Of a stretch of 33,988 nucleotides of DNA, positions 26,227 through 33,988 are shown piece by piece (position 1 is the first letter of the stretch; each line of letters opens with the position of its first letter). A program made the translations under genes and the position numbers. The notes beneath the pieces are model-generated. The model was not told the DNA's origin. It searched no databases and saw only the letters and a program-made list of their open reading frames with translations. Source of the stretch: a virus. Where the stretch lies: IMG/VR virus record IMGVR_UViG_3300020172_004323, positions 1 through 33,988 of that record; one strand, given 5' to 3'.

Positions 26227-29200
26227 TAAATCACTCCGCTGCCAGGTGCCGTTCTAATATTGGTACTTGTCAATGCATCAATAACTTCGATGTTTGCCAC
26301 AGTGGCAGCATTGACAAAGATCTCATTTGGTGCTGATCTAATTTCATACAAGTCACCAAAACTCTTTTGTGGGTTTACTGGAACCAGTACTACCGAACTT
26401 ACAATAGTTCCAATTTGTGAATGGATATAAGCTGCGAGTTCAGAGAAATAGAATGTATCACCAAAGTCCCATTTATCAATAGTAAAATAAGTGTTGAGAC
26501 TGGCCACAACAAGATTTTTAATTTCACTGACACTGGCAGTACTATTGGATGCTCTGATTACTTTGATAGTAGCACGTAGTTGAGCTGTGGCTTTGGCTCC
26601 AAACAAAGGTTTGAATACCACAGAATTCAAAATTAAATTATCTGAAATCATTTTGTAATCTTGCAACTTTTGGAATTCAGTTGTGAGTTCATCAATAGTG
26701 GGCACCGTAGGTTCAATCACAGTGCCGGTTGAATCTTTAATCCAATTTTGATAGGCAGTATAGTAACTCTGTGTGACCACATACACATCAATGATATTTG
26801 TAATTGACGGGTCAATACGATTGGTCAACAAACTGTTATGTCGGTATTGGTAGTACAGATCTTGGCGACCTATTTTTGCCAGAAACTCAGTGGATTCTGT
26901 CAGCTCTCGAGTACCATCAAGTGTAATGTTTAGTACATAAAATATTTGATCATCGTAGGCATAAAAAACCTGTCCGTCAAGGTACTGAGTTATGTTAGAT
27001 GTAATCTCAGACAACGTGCCATACTGATAATTTACATATCCTTTTTCAGTTAACAAATAACGCTGTAAATTATCAAAATCCACTGTGGCTTCTAAGAATA
27101 CCAACGATCCGCTTTGTCCTGCAGTAGGATCTGAGCCGACTATTTCTGCAAAAAAGTCTGGGTTATCTGCGGCACCGTCAGCATCTGAATCTTGGAAACT
27201 CACGATGACTTGGAAATCATCAACGTACCCATCGCTTTGTTCTGGCTGTCCAATAATTTGCATAGTAGTGTCACCAGTCAATGGTGAATTACTGGCAGGC
27301 TGACTGTTGGTTTTTAGCACACGAATAAAATCTTTAATCACTGTACCTGTGCGAGAATCATAAATGCTGGCACCTGACTCAAAGAAGAAACGTGTTTGTA
27401 GAACTGATGCAAAGTAATATGTCAACTCACGTGCTGTGACAGAATATTGTGTACCATCAGTGACAAAATCAATTAACCAGCTTGAATCGTTGTAAACGCC
27501 TGCATTACTCTGCTGATTGATTAAACTAAATTCACCGGTGGTGTCAAGATTTGTTTGAGTAACTATGTACCAGGTTGAAGTTAGATTATTGTAGCCAAGT
27601 CCAAAATTACGATACAAGCGTATCAATTCAATAACGTTTTGAACAATAGTTGAAGGTAAGTCAGTCAAGAACAACGGTATAACTTGTGTGGCAATAGCGC
27701 CAGTTGGCACATAATTGTTGAGAGCAATAGGGCCAGTGCCATTGTCAAGATTACCTTGACCTTGGTTAGTACCATCCAATACAACACTGGTTACTGTGGC
27801 CCAGATAAAACTTTTGTCAGTGTCGGCAGTGGGTATACCTGCAACTAAATGATTGTATTGATCAAAATAATAGCCGTCGGGTGGAACAAATTTTACTAGA
27901 GAGTTTGGTACAATATATTGTGTATTGCTGCTGGAAAAAGATCCAACTGGATAAGGAAAAAATGGTGATAACAAGCTTCTAAAATATCCAGTACATAAAT
28001 TTGTCAATGCTGTACTTTGACTCCACTCAATATTCAATACTGCTAAATTGGGTCTTGTGAAGTTGGCATAGTAAAATTGTAGTATACCAGGTTGTGTCAG
28101 CAATGGTTGCACTTTGTTTGTGACTGCATCAGCAATATCATTGGTTGTGAACCAGGAAAATTGAAATGTTGGCAATGCGTTGTCTTTATAAAGGCCGCCG
28201 TCGCTGCCAAACACATTGGTACTGGCATACTTGTTGGTGGTATCAACTAATTCAAGATATCTTGAAGTGCCAATTGCACTGCGAGCCAAGGCCTTGGATT
28301 TGATAATTGAGTTGTACAAGGTAAACGGAAACAGATTGTAGTCTTCACCGTTGACCATACGATTCTGTGTGTAGTAACGAGCAGGTGCACGTTGCTTGAT
28401 CTCATCAATGGATTCTCGTGTCTGCGCATTGCTCACTGGTGTTTGTAGATTTACAGTAAATGTCAGTGTTTCAATTCTACCAGTGCGGCTCACATAGCTG
28501 ATTGGTAGAACAATGCTCTGCATCTCTTCAGGATTGATGATGTATTCAAGTCCGTTTGATGATCTAACATACGCACGGAACAGGCCCACTGGAATAGCAG
28601 AGAACACACCATCACCAAATGTCAAAGAAATTTGATCATTAGCGCGACTTTGTGTTGAATAAATTTTACGCAGGCCAGTTGTGCTCTGTTCAGCAGCAGC
28701 AGTGTAAACTGATTCAGTGTACAACCATTCAGACTGAACTGTACCAATGTCATCAAGTTGAAACAACCAACGGTCTTCGTTGTTGATACCGTCAATGTTG
28801 ATGGCAACCACACGATTGCTGACTTTTTCTGCTAGATTAAAATCTGCAGACTGCAACGAACCTTGCTTGAACAAAAAGAAAAACCCAGTGTTGTTGGAAC
28901 CAAATCCCAGTTGATCATTACGATACAAGATATTAAATGCGCCATTGGGCAGAGGAGCAGGCTCATACAAATATGTTTGACCAGTTGATGTGGCATTGAC
29001 AGCTTCAAATGGCATGTTGACACCATCCACTGTGGCAGTGTAAGGAATCACAGGCAAGTATCCTTGCACTAGATTCAAGGTGTATTCTTCTGTTTTGACA
29101 TTGATGATTGTTTGATTGTTTCCTGGATTGCCATAGCGTTGACTGTTGATCAATGCAGCGTTGATGATGGAAGTAAACTGCTCAAACCAGTCGGTGTTTG

Positions 29201-29642
29201 TGGGGTCATTCCAGTTCACAGTGATGTTGGCCAGATTTACCCCGTTGTAATCTGTGATATTTTCTGTGGTAGACACCGCTGTGACTTTGATCAAGCCTTG
29301 CGCTGCGGTGTTGCGTTTGGCAGTGTAACTGACCAAGTTGGCCAGGCGATTGACAGAATCGCGACGCTCGGCTGTGTCCAGGTAGTTTTCACGGGCATTT
29401 AAGTCAGCTCTAAAAGCCAACGATTGCCCCATGAAAGCAATGACATCTAGCAGTGCAATGAATTCTGAACTTTCAATGTAATCATTAAAAGTTTCCGGAT
29501 AGTATAAACGCAAATAGTCTACAAAACTCTTGCGTAGAGTCTCAAAATCGTAGCTTTGAAAATCAGCTTCACGATAGGTCTGATAGATCTGTTTCCAGTC
29601 TTCGACTCCAAAAATAACGGTTTGTCTGGTAGTTTTAGCCAT
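26226..29642 (-). CDS. gp6: gp6-like baseplate wedge protein (1138 aa)
   Basis: The N-terminal 130 residues (FETLRKSFVDYLRLYYPE, FIALLDVIAFMGQSLAFRADLNARE, RLANLVSYTAKR) are typical of T4-like gp6. A block near residue 416, IKQRAPARYYTQNRMVNGEDY, is the conserved part seen in gp6 and gpJ-type wedge proteins. The C-terminal part (about 1000-1138) has a KPLFGAKATAQLRATI stretch, the FTIDKWDFGDTF element and a hydrophobic GTIVSSVVLVPV strand, again as in gp6/gpJ. At 1138 aa it is well above T4 gp6 (660 aa), with extra beta-rich insertions in the middle, as in other marine phages. gp6 dimers tie the wedges into the baseplate ring and control sheath contraction. It is preceded by CATAAATA, has no clear Shine-Dalgarno element, and its stop overlaps the giant protein's start. 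Confidence 0.93.
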   Translation of the reverse strand: MAKTTRQTVIFGVEDWKQIYQTYREADFQSYDFETLRKSFVDYLRLYYPETFNDYIESSEFIALLDVIAFMGQSLAFRADLNARENYLDTAERRDSVNRLANLVSYTAKRNTAAQGLIKVTAVSTTENITDYNGVNLANITVNWNDPTNTDWFEQFTSIINAALINSQRYGNPGNNQTIINVKTEEYTLNLVQGYLPVIPYTATVDGVNMPFEAVNATSTGQTYLYEPAPLPNGAFNILYRNDQLGFGSNNTGFFFLFKQGSLQSADFNLAEKVSNRVVAINIDGINNEDRWLFQLDDIGTVQSEWLYTESVYTAAAEQSTTGLRKIYSTQSRANDQISLTFGDGVFSAIPVGLFRAYVRSSNGLEYIINPEEMQSIVLPISYVSRTGRIETLTFTVNLQTPVSNAQTRESIDEIKQRAPARYYTQNRMVNGEDYNLFPFTLYNSIIKSKALARSAIGTSRYLELVDTTNKYASTNVFGSDGGLYKDNALPTFQFSWFTTNDIADAVTNKVQPLLTQPGILQFYYANFTRPNLAVLNIEWSQSTALTNLCTGYFRSLLSPFFPYPVGSFSSSNTQYIVPNSLVKFVPPDGYYFDQYNHLVAGIPTADTDKSFIWATVTSVVLDGTNQGQGNLDNGTGPIALNNYVPTGAIATQVIPLFLTDLPSTIVQNVIELIRLYRNFGLGYNNLTSTWYIVTQTNLDTTGEFSLINQQSNAGVYNDSSWLIDFVTDGTQYSVTARELTYYFASVLQTRFFFESGASIYDSRTGTVIKDFIRVLKTNSQPASNSPLTGDTTMQIIGQPEQSDGYVDDFQVIVSFQDSDADGAADNPDFFAEIVGSDPTAGQSGSLVFLEATVDFDNLQRYLLTEKGYVNYQYGTLSEITSNITQYLDGQVFYAYDDQIFYVLNITLDGTRELTESTEFLAKIGRQDLYYQYRHNSLLTNRIDPSITNIIDVYVVTQSYYTAYQNWIKDSTGTVIEPTVPTIDELTTEFQKLQDYKMISDNLILNSVVFKPLFGAKATAQLRATIKVIRASNSTASVSEIKNLVVASLNTYFTIDKWDFGDTFYFSELAAYIHSQIGTIVSSVVLVPVNPQKSFGDLYEIRSAPNEIFVNAATVANIEVIDALTSTNIRTAPGSGVI

Positions 29643-29659
29643 AGTAATATATTATTTTG

Positions 29660-29667
29660 TATTTATG
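29660..29667 (-). promoter_or_regulatory. Late-promoter-like motif CATAAATA before gp6
   Basis: The same octamer as at 11219-11226, 17 bases before the gp6 start codon and in a 43-base gap. One base differs from the T4 late consensus TATAAATA. It probably drives gp6 and the giant gene. Confidence 0.5.
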
Positions 29668-29685
29668 GCCCAGAAAACCACGCAG

Positions 29686-30060
29686 TTATATGTAACTGGC
29701 TTGACGGATTTCTTGATCAAAGAATATAGCTAGAATTTCAGCGTTGGAGCTGGGTACTATTTGAATTTGCAGTTCAATTAAAATACCGTTTTCCTGTGGA
29801 TAGGTGTAGATGTTGGCTATTGTGAGCCTGGGGTCGCCGCCGGCCACACGTTGTACTTCGTTTCTAATAGCTATTTCAGTTTCAATGGTCTGTGGTTCAA
29901 ACAAAAAATCCCAAAGTGCAGTACCGTAATCAGGCCTGCCCACCAGCTCGCCCTGACGTATGTTAAAGGCGTTGAGAAGATCACGCTTGATGAGATCCTG
30001 ATCTACCAAGGTAAACTTTTTGAATTGATTGATGGTGTTGTAGCCAATAAATGTTGTCAT
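29686..30060 (-). CDS. gp25: gp25-like baseplate wedge protein (124 aa)
   Basis: Length and sequence fit the GPW/gp25 family: LIKRDLLNAFNIRQGELVGRP followed by DYGTALWDFLFEP and a C-terminal strand pair (GILIELQIQIV). gp25 is a lysozyme-fold, non-enzymatic wedge part that starts sheath polymerisation at the baseplate, and it neighbours gp6 in many contractile-tail phages. Only five bases separate it from the upstream gene stop, and no clear ribosome site is seen; it is probably co-transcribed and reinitiated. The family match is strong. Confidence 0.92.
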   Translation of the reverse strand: MTTFIGYNTINQFKKFTLVDQDLIKRDLLNAFNIRQGELVGRPDYGTALWDFLFEPQTIETEIAIRNEVQRVAGGDPRLTIANIYTYPQENGILIELQIQIVPSSNAEILAIFFDQEIRQASYI

Positions 30061-30065
30061 ATTTT

Positions 30066-31700
30066 TTAGTAATAGAGTAAAGCAGGATACTTATCCACCA
30101 ATGCGTTCAACGTGTTAATCACTGCTCTATACTTATTTAAATCTGCTTCCCACTTGTCTCTAGCAGCAATGACCTGTAGATCATCGCGCCCATATATGCT
30201 TCGTAGGCGATTGTACTCTTGATCGTCAAAGTCAACCTGTCTGCCCAATGTTGCTTTTTCTTCTGTGAGTCGTTTAAATTCAGCTCGATCAGATGCCGAC
30301 GGTTCATCAAGGACTCCGGTGCTGACCACAGACGGAGTTGCTGTTGGCGCCGCTGCAGCGACTGGTTGTCCATAATCTATTGAGGGTACCTTGGCATCGC
30401 CAATAAATGCCACCACTGATTGATTCAATACTTTGCGGTTCACAGTGTTTGTTACACCAGTGGCTATTTGTTCACCTGATGCGCCAGCGGGCAATTTAAA
30501 ATCTGTAAAATTCACTGCAGTAAGTCCCTGCTTGGCCAAATTGTTGATTGCATCAACTGCGCCAGCTGGTGCTGTGCCTTTGCTCCAGGCAGCAGTCAAT
30601 GCAGCTCCAACCTTTCCAGCTGATTGTACCAAGCCACCTATGGCATCTTTGGCAGTGCCAGCGGTAATAACTCCAGCTTTCTCCAACGATTTATATCCGG
30701 TTTCCATTATGTTGGACTGCACTGACAGTTGTTTAGTGGCATCGCCTACTAGCGAAGTCAAATTACTAACACCGCCTTTGCCAGTCCAAACACCGCTGAC
30801 ATTCAACACATCTTTGATTTTGCGATTTGAAGCAATAAGTTCTGGTGTTGTGCTGCCACCTGATGCATTGACTCTTTGAGCTTCGTCAATGTCGGCCTGT
30901 GTAACCTGAGCATTCTTGGTGTACTGTGCCAAGGTTCCGGGTTTCAAATATCCTGTTTGTTCCAACTGTGCCGGGTTGATGCCAAACTGCCCTATGCCTT
31001 TGTCTAGGCTATAATCTGAAACTAATTGTTTGGTGCTGGCAGCTGCCTGTCCCAAAAGACCTTGTACTTGTGTGCTGCTTAGTGCACCAATTTCTTTAAC
31101 AGATCCAACTCCAACTTTGACAAAGTCAGCAACATTCATGGGATTCTTGATGGGCACACCAGTGAGTCTTGACGCAGCTCCTAGAGCAGCACTGGTTATT
31201 CCTCCAGTTGTGCCTCCGGTGAGCCGTGTCACAGCGCCTAACGCACTGCTTATGCCACCGCCTATCCCACTGGTTAATCCACTTAGGCCACTGGCCAATT
31301 GCGAAACATTGAGTTGGCTGGCTGCTGCGAGCAACCCTCCGGCAAATTGTTTGGCAGCGTCCAACGTCTGTCCGGATTTTAAACCAGTAAGGCTTCCGGT
31401 ACTGGCCTGCTGATCAAAAATTGCCCGTGCTTGTGCCTCGGTGGTGCCAACAGGTGCATTCACTGTAAAATTTTCTCCACCAAAATTAAAAGTAAACTTA
31501 GATCCTGATCCCGTGGCTGCACTGGTCGTAGGAGTGTACTGCGAATAAGGACTGTAGGATTTACTATCATTTGCAGGTCTTGGGAGGCCTATATCAGCTA
31601 GTCCTGGTAATCCTTGTTCTAATCGTAGCTTATTGACCCGATTCCAGACAATGGGGTCGTCTCCGGTGTAAACCAATTTGTTATCAGCTGTGTTGGCCAT
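30066..31700 (-). CDS. Gly/Ala/Ser-rich virion-associated protein of unknown function (544 aa)
   Basis: Lies between gp5 and gp25, two bases after gp5. I do not recognise a T4 homologue. The N terminus (1-60) is disordered; a short domain follows at about 68-105 (FTFNFGGENFTVNAPVGTTEAQARAIF), with a pattern of a small alpha/beta fold. Residues 130-185 are Gly/Ala-rich with GxxxG spacing and a tandem repeat, SSALGAVTRLTG and SAALGAASRLTG, about 20 residues apart. The C terminus (about 460-544) is a charged coiled coil (RLTEEKATLGRQ, DKWEADLNKYRAVINTL). Composition suggests a flexible structural protein or one that touches a membrane. It could be a hub or tape-like part; this is open. Confidence 0.75.
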   Translation of the reverse strand: MANTADNKLVYTGDDPIVWNRVNKLRLEQGLPGLADIGLPRPANDSKSYSPYSQYTPTTSAATGSGSKFTFNFGGENFTVNAPVGTTEAQARAIFDQQASTGSLTGLKSGQTLDAAKQFAGGLLAAASQLNVSQLASGLSGLTSGIGGGISSALGAVTRLTGGTTGGITSAALGAASRLTGVPIKNPMNVADFVKVGVGSVKEIGALSSTQVQGLLGQAAASTKQLVSDYSLDKGIGQFGINPAQLEQTGYLKPGTLAQYTKNAQVTQADIDEAQRVNASGGSTTPELIASNRKIKDVLNVSGVWTGKGGVSNLTSLVGDATKQLSVQSNIMETGYKSLEKAGVITAGTAKDAIGGLVQSAGKVGAALTAAWSKGTAPAGAVDAINNLAKQGLTAVNFTDFKLPAGASGEQIATGVTNTVNRKVLNQSVVAFIGDAKVPSIDYGQPVAAAAPTATPSVVSTGVLDEPSASDRAEFKRLTEEKATLGRQVDFDDQEYNRLRSIYGRDDLQVIAARDKWEADLNKYRAVINTLNALVDKYPALLYY

Positions 31701-31702
31701 GA

Positions 31703-33208
31703 TTAATTCTTTGTAATAGTAACGTCCTTGGCCACTGGCACAGCAGCCGGGGGAGGACTCTCGCCCTCGCCAATGGTCACTGCCACAGCCACCCCTTTGT
31801 TATGATAAGGCCAAGGTTCGTGCGACGGGGCTCGTGTCACAACACTTTGTAATTTATTGGTTTCCACTTGCCACCCAGTTGACGCATCAAACTTTGTGTC
31901 GTCCATGATGTACTTTGTCATGACTTTGACTGGTGCCACATCATCTGCACCGCCACCATTGAGATCAATGCGGCCACCTTTGAGTTTCAGTGCGCCACCA
32001 CCATCAAAACTTCCACCTGCACCTTTGAGTGCCAGCGAGCCATCGGCTCGTATGCCCAATTGAGCTTTGCTGTACAAGGTAGTTTTGCCTTGACTGAACG
32101 TGGTAATGGTTTGATCACTTTCCAGCCCAACATTGACTTTTGCTTTGATATTGATCTTTTCTCCGGCAAACATGTTGATGTCTTTGTCAGCGTGTAGGTT
32201 AATGGTACCTTGTGTTCTAATGTTTACAGAGTTGGTGCTGAACATGTCTACAGTGCCTTCTACACCCAGCTCAATCCATGTCAAGCCATTGGCATGCACA
32301 ATGTAAAAGAAGTTGCCGTCGTCGCTCATTGTGATCTGGTGACCTTTGCTGGTGCGCAGGCGAATCATGGCATTTTGATTTTCCAAGTCGCCGTCGTCCA
32401 TGACAAGAGTATGTCCACCTTGACGTGCAATCACAGTTACATCTGCTGGACTGAGTTTATTTTCCATCAAGGCTTTGCGAATTTGATTTGGGCCAACTCC
32501 GCTTTGATATACTGGTCGACCCGGTGTTGAAATTCCGTATACTGCGCTGGGACTTTCACGCTGTGAGCTGCTGTTAGTTGGGCCACGTTCGGTATCTTTG
32601 TCAAGTCCTTGTTGAAAAAATGTGCCGGCTATCACAGCATGAACAGGCTTTGGTGAATCAAAGAATCTAGGATTGCTGATGATTGAATTACTCTTGGCGT
32701 TGATTTCTGTCACTGGCTGCTGTGGCGAAGTTTCAGTGTATTTGGCCTGTGTTTTGTTGCCAGGAATATATTGGCCCTTGGGTGCAGACCCTATGGCCGG
32801 AATCATATGACTCACGCCTGGTTCAGGGATACATCCAAGATAATATCCTTGCGACGGATCACCTGCTACAAAAAAGCACATCACTCTTACCCCAATATCT
32901 GGTGGTGTGAACCACATCCCATAGGTGTGTTGATTGCTGGTGTAGGTACCATCACCGGCAGCGCCGCCGTTGGGTTTTTGTGTTATTCCATAGAATGGCG
33001 GCAAGTATCGCACTGTACGCCAGAGTTTGCTGTTGGTTTTGTCGCCTCCAGAAAACTGTTCGATGTAAACCTGTAAGCGGCCTGAACGAATGCTGTCAAC
33101 ATTGTTCATTACTTCGCCAACATACGGCCCCATCTCCGCTGGCACGCCGCCGCGGTCAAATTTATATCCCTTGGGTCTGCCATGTGTGGTGTAAACGTTA
33201 TCTGCCAT
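31703..33208 (-). CDS. gp5: gp5-like baseplate spike protein without lysozyme domain (501 aa)
   Basis: The N-terminal part (about 28-132) has the OB-fold pattern of gp5: GRLQVYIEQFSGG, YGMWFTPPDIGVRVMCFFVAGDP and GYYLGCIPEP. A VgrG/gp5 type segment, GHTLVMDDGD (265-274) and GHQITMSDDGN (289-299), follows. Residues about 318-416 carry short alternating strands (VNIRTQGTINLHADKDINM, INIKAKVNV), the start of a trimeric beta-helix needle. T4 gp5 has a lysozyme domain between these parts; here that region (about 140-255) shows no lysozyme motif, as in cyanophage homologues. It pierces the outer membrane at the tip of the tube. AAGGAT, five bases before the ATG, is a clear ribosome site. The C terminus (AAVPVAKDVTITKN) ends in Pro/Ala/Val-rich sequence. 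Confidence 0.92.
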   Translation of the reverse strand: MADNVYTTHGRPKGYKFDRGGVPAEMGPYVGEVMNNVDSIRSGRLQVYIEQFSGGDKTNSKLWRTVRYLPPFYGITQKPNGGAAGDGTYTSNQHTYGMWFTPPDIGVRVMCFFVAGDPSQGYYLGCIPEPGVSHMIPAIGSAPKGQYIPGNKTQAKYTETSPQQPVTEINAKSNSIISNPRFFDSPKPVHAVIAGTFFQQGLDKDTERGPTNSSSQRESPSAVYGISTPGRPVYQSGVGPNQIRKALMENKLSPADVTVIARQGGHTLVMDDGDLENQNAMIRLRTSKGHQITMSDDGNFFYIVHANGLTWIELGVEGTVDMFSTNSVNIRTQGTINLHADKDINMFAGEKINIKAKVNVGLESDQTITTFSQGKTTLYSKAQLGIRADGSLALKGAGGSFDGGGALKLKGGRIDLNGGGADDVAPVKVMTKYIMDDTKFDASTGWQVETNKLQSVVTRAPSHEPWPYHNKGVAVAVTIGEGESPPPAAVPVAKDVTITKN

Positions 33209-33232
33209 GTTATCCTTTATGCACTAAATCTG

Positions 33233-33988
33233 TTAAAAACCAAAAAATCTAGAATCTGGGGTATTGTCTGGTGCAGTGACCCGTGTGTTTGTGGGCGAAG
33301 CCCCTACACCTTTAAGAGGAAATGTCTGACTGGCTATAGTGGCTTTTCTTACATCCTGTGCTGAGGCTACTTTTTTCTTGGTTGGATTGACCCGAGGTGT
33401 ATTGTTATTGGGATTCAATCCAAAACTTTGGCTACCAAGGTCAGCGGCTCTAACTGGAGGGTCTGCAACTTGTGAGGTCTTTGGTCTTGGGAATATGTAA
33501 AGACACCCCTCTAACGTTTGCTCAAATCGTCCTTGACGGAACTCGCTGGTTATTTCTGTGGCATAAAATACATAACTCTGTTTGGTAGAGCGGTCGGTTC
33601 CTTGCCGGTTGGCGTCTGTAAAAGATTCAGGTTGTACTTTTTGTTGACCCACTGCTTCTTCAGCATTGGTTTGTGTTGTAGCGGCAGTGGCGTCCGGGCT
33701 AGGACTAGGACTAGTGCCAATAGCAGGTGTGTTGCTGTTGGATACAGCTACCACTGGGTCAGGTTGTGTGGCAGTGGTGGTGGCAGCATCTGGACTGGTA
33801 AAAGTCTGTGTGGGCTGTGCTGGATTTGTGACACTAGCATCACCGCTTTGTGCGACTTGTTGTCCAGCACTTTGTGTGTTGTTTTGTTGTGTTGTCTTGC
33901 CATCAATTTGACTTTGAAGCAGAGCTTGTTGCTCATTTAAACTGACTAGTCTAGCATCTACCTCCTGTAGCTCTCTTTCTCTTGTTGC
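33233..33988 (-). CDS. Coiled-coil, Gln/Thr-rich protein of unknown function (partial, 251 aa visible)
   Basis: The frame is open to the right window edge, so the N terminus is missing; the GTG at 33754 is not a credible start because the same frame continues upstream to the edge. The visible start (ATRERELQEVDARLVSLNEQ and QALLQSQ) has heptad spacing, so a coiled coil is likely. It is followed by a Gln/Ser/Thr/Ala/Pro-rich linker (DAATTTATQPDP, PSPSPDATAATTQ) and a C-terminal part with SYVFYATEITSEFRQG and EGCLYIFPRP, ending in DSRFFGF. It lies 24 bases before gp5 and is probably a structural or assembly protein of the tail. No named homologue is recognised. Confidence 0.6.
   Translation of the reverse strand, partial: ATRERELQEVDARLVSLNEQQALLQSQIDGKTTQQNNTQSAGQQVAQSGDASVTNPAQPTQTFTSPDAATTTATQPDPVVAVSNSNTPAIGTSPSPSPDATAATTQTNAEEAVGQQKVQPESFTDANRQGTDRSTKQSYVFYATEITSEFRQGRFEQTLEGCLYIFPRPKTSQVADPPVRAADLGSQSFGLNPNNNTPRVNPTKKKVASAQDVRKATIASQTFPLKGVGASPTNTRVTAPDNTPDSRFFGF

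Noticed and set aside
30433-30879. Plus-strand open frame of 148 codons
   Set aside because: Antisense to the Gly/Ala-rich structural gene; the Ala/Pro/Val product is what such a composition gives on the other strand.
30500-31450. Short repeated GC-rich stretches that might be a DNA-level repeat or array
   Set aside because: They come from Gly/Ala codons in a low-complexity protein; there are no regular spacers and the repeats are not identical.
33233-33754. GTG at 33754 as start of the edge protein
   Set aside because: The frame stays open upstream to the window edge with similar composition and a coiled coil, so this GTG is internal.
33518-33940. Plus-strand open frame of 140 codons rich in Cys, Val and Leu
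   Set aside because: Antisense to the Thr/Gln-rich partial protein; the apparent membrane protein is an artefact of ACA/CAA repeats read in reverse.

Overview
The window looks like part of the genome of a marine T4-like myovirus (Caudoviricetes, contractile tail). The organism call rests on gene content: homologues of T4 baseplate proteins gp5, gp25 and gp6 lie in T4-like order, followed by a giant marine-phage type tail protein, small fibre-type proteins and a set of sugar-modification genes of the kind seen in cyanophages and pelagiphages. The DNA is moderately AT-rich by eye. No host can be named from this window. Every supported gene is on the minus strand, so the region reads from position 33988 down to 1. 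No tRNA, rRNA, integrase, transposon or CRISPR array is visible, and no stretch over 300 bases lacks a gene.

Structural module (33988 to 8787). In transcription order this holds: a partial, coiled-coil and low-complexity protein open to the window edge; a gp5-like baseplate spike without the lysozyme domain; a Gly/Ala/Ser-rich protein of unknown role; gp25; a long gp6; a single 4741-residue protein that fills 42 percent of the window; a previously uncounted 47-residue reading frame that resembles the start of its downstream neighbour; that neighbour (200 aa); and two fibre-type proteins (467 and 322 aa). Motifs of the form NATAAATA, close to the T4 late-promoter consensus TATAAATA, lie upstream of gp6 and of the 467-aa fibre gene. 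The giant protein carries a cupredoxin-like pair of segments near its N terminus, six FG-GAP (integrin-type) repeats in the middle, and at least eight copies of a V-x-VNG...DY beta module, most near the C terminus.

Boundary (8716 to 8786). An 8-bp perfect hairpin with T-rich flanks on both strands separates the structural genes from the next unit. A TATAATAA box sits only a few bases before the first start codon of that unit.

Sugar/peptide-modification module (8715 to 1). Eleven genes are packed with ATGA, TAATG or 8 to 20-nt overlaps, so they are probably one translationally coupled operon: two small conserved-looking unknowns, two related GT-A type glycosyltransferases, one GT2-like transferase, three GT10/fucosyltransferase-like proteins, one SGNH/GDSL-like hydrolase and two paralogous radical SAM proteins with the same N-terminal cysteine layout (the second is cut by the window edge). 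The likely job is synthesis or decoration of a glycan or glycopeptide, either on the virion (perhaps the fibres encoded just upstream) or on the infected host; which one is inference. The two radical SAM enzymes inside a glycosyltransferase operon are the best candidate for an undescribed system here.
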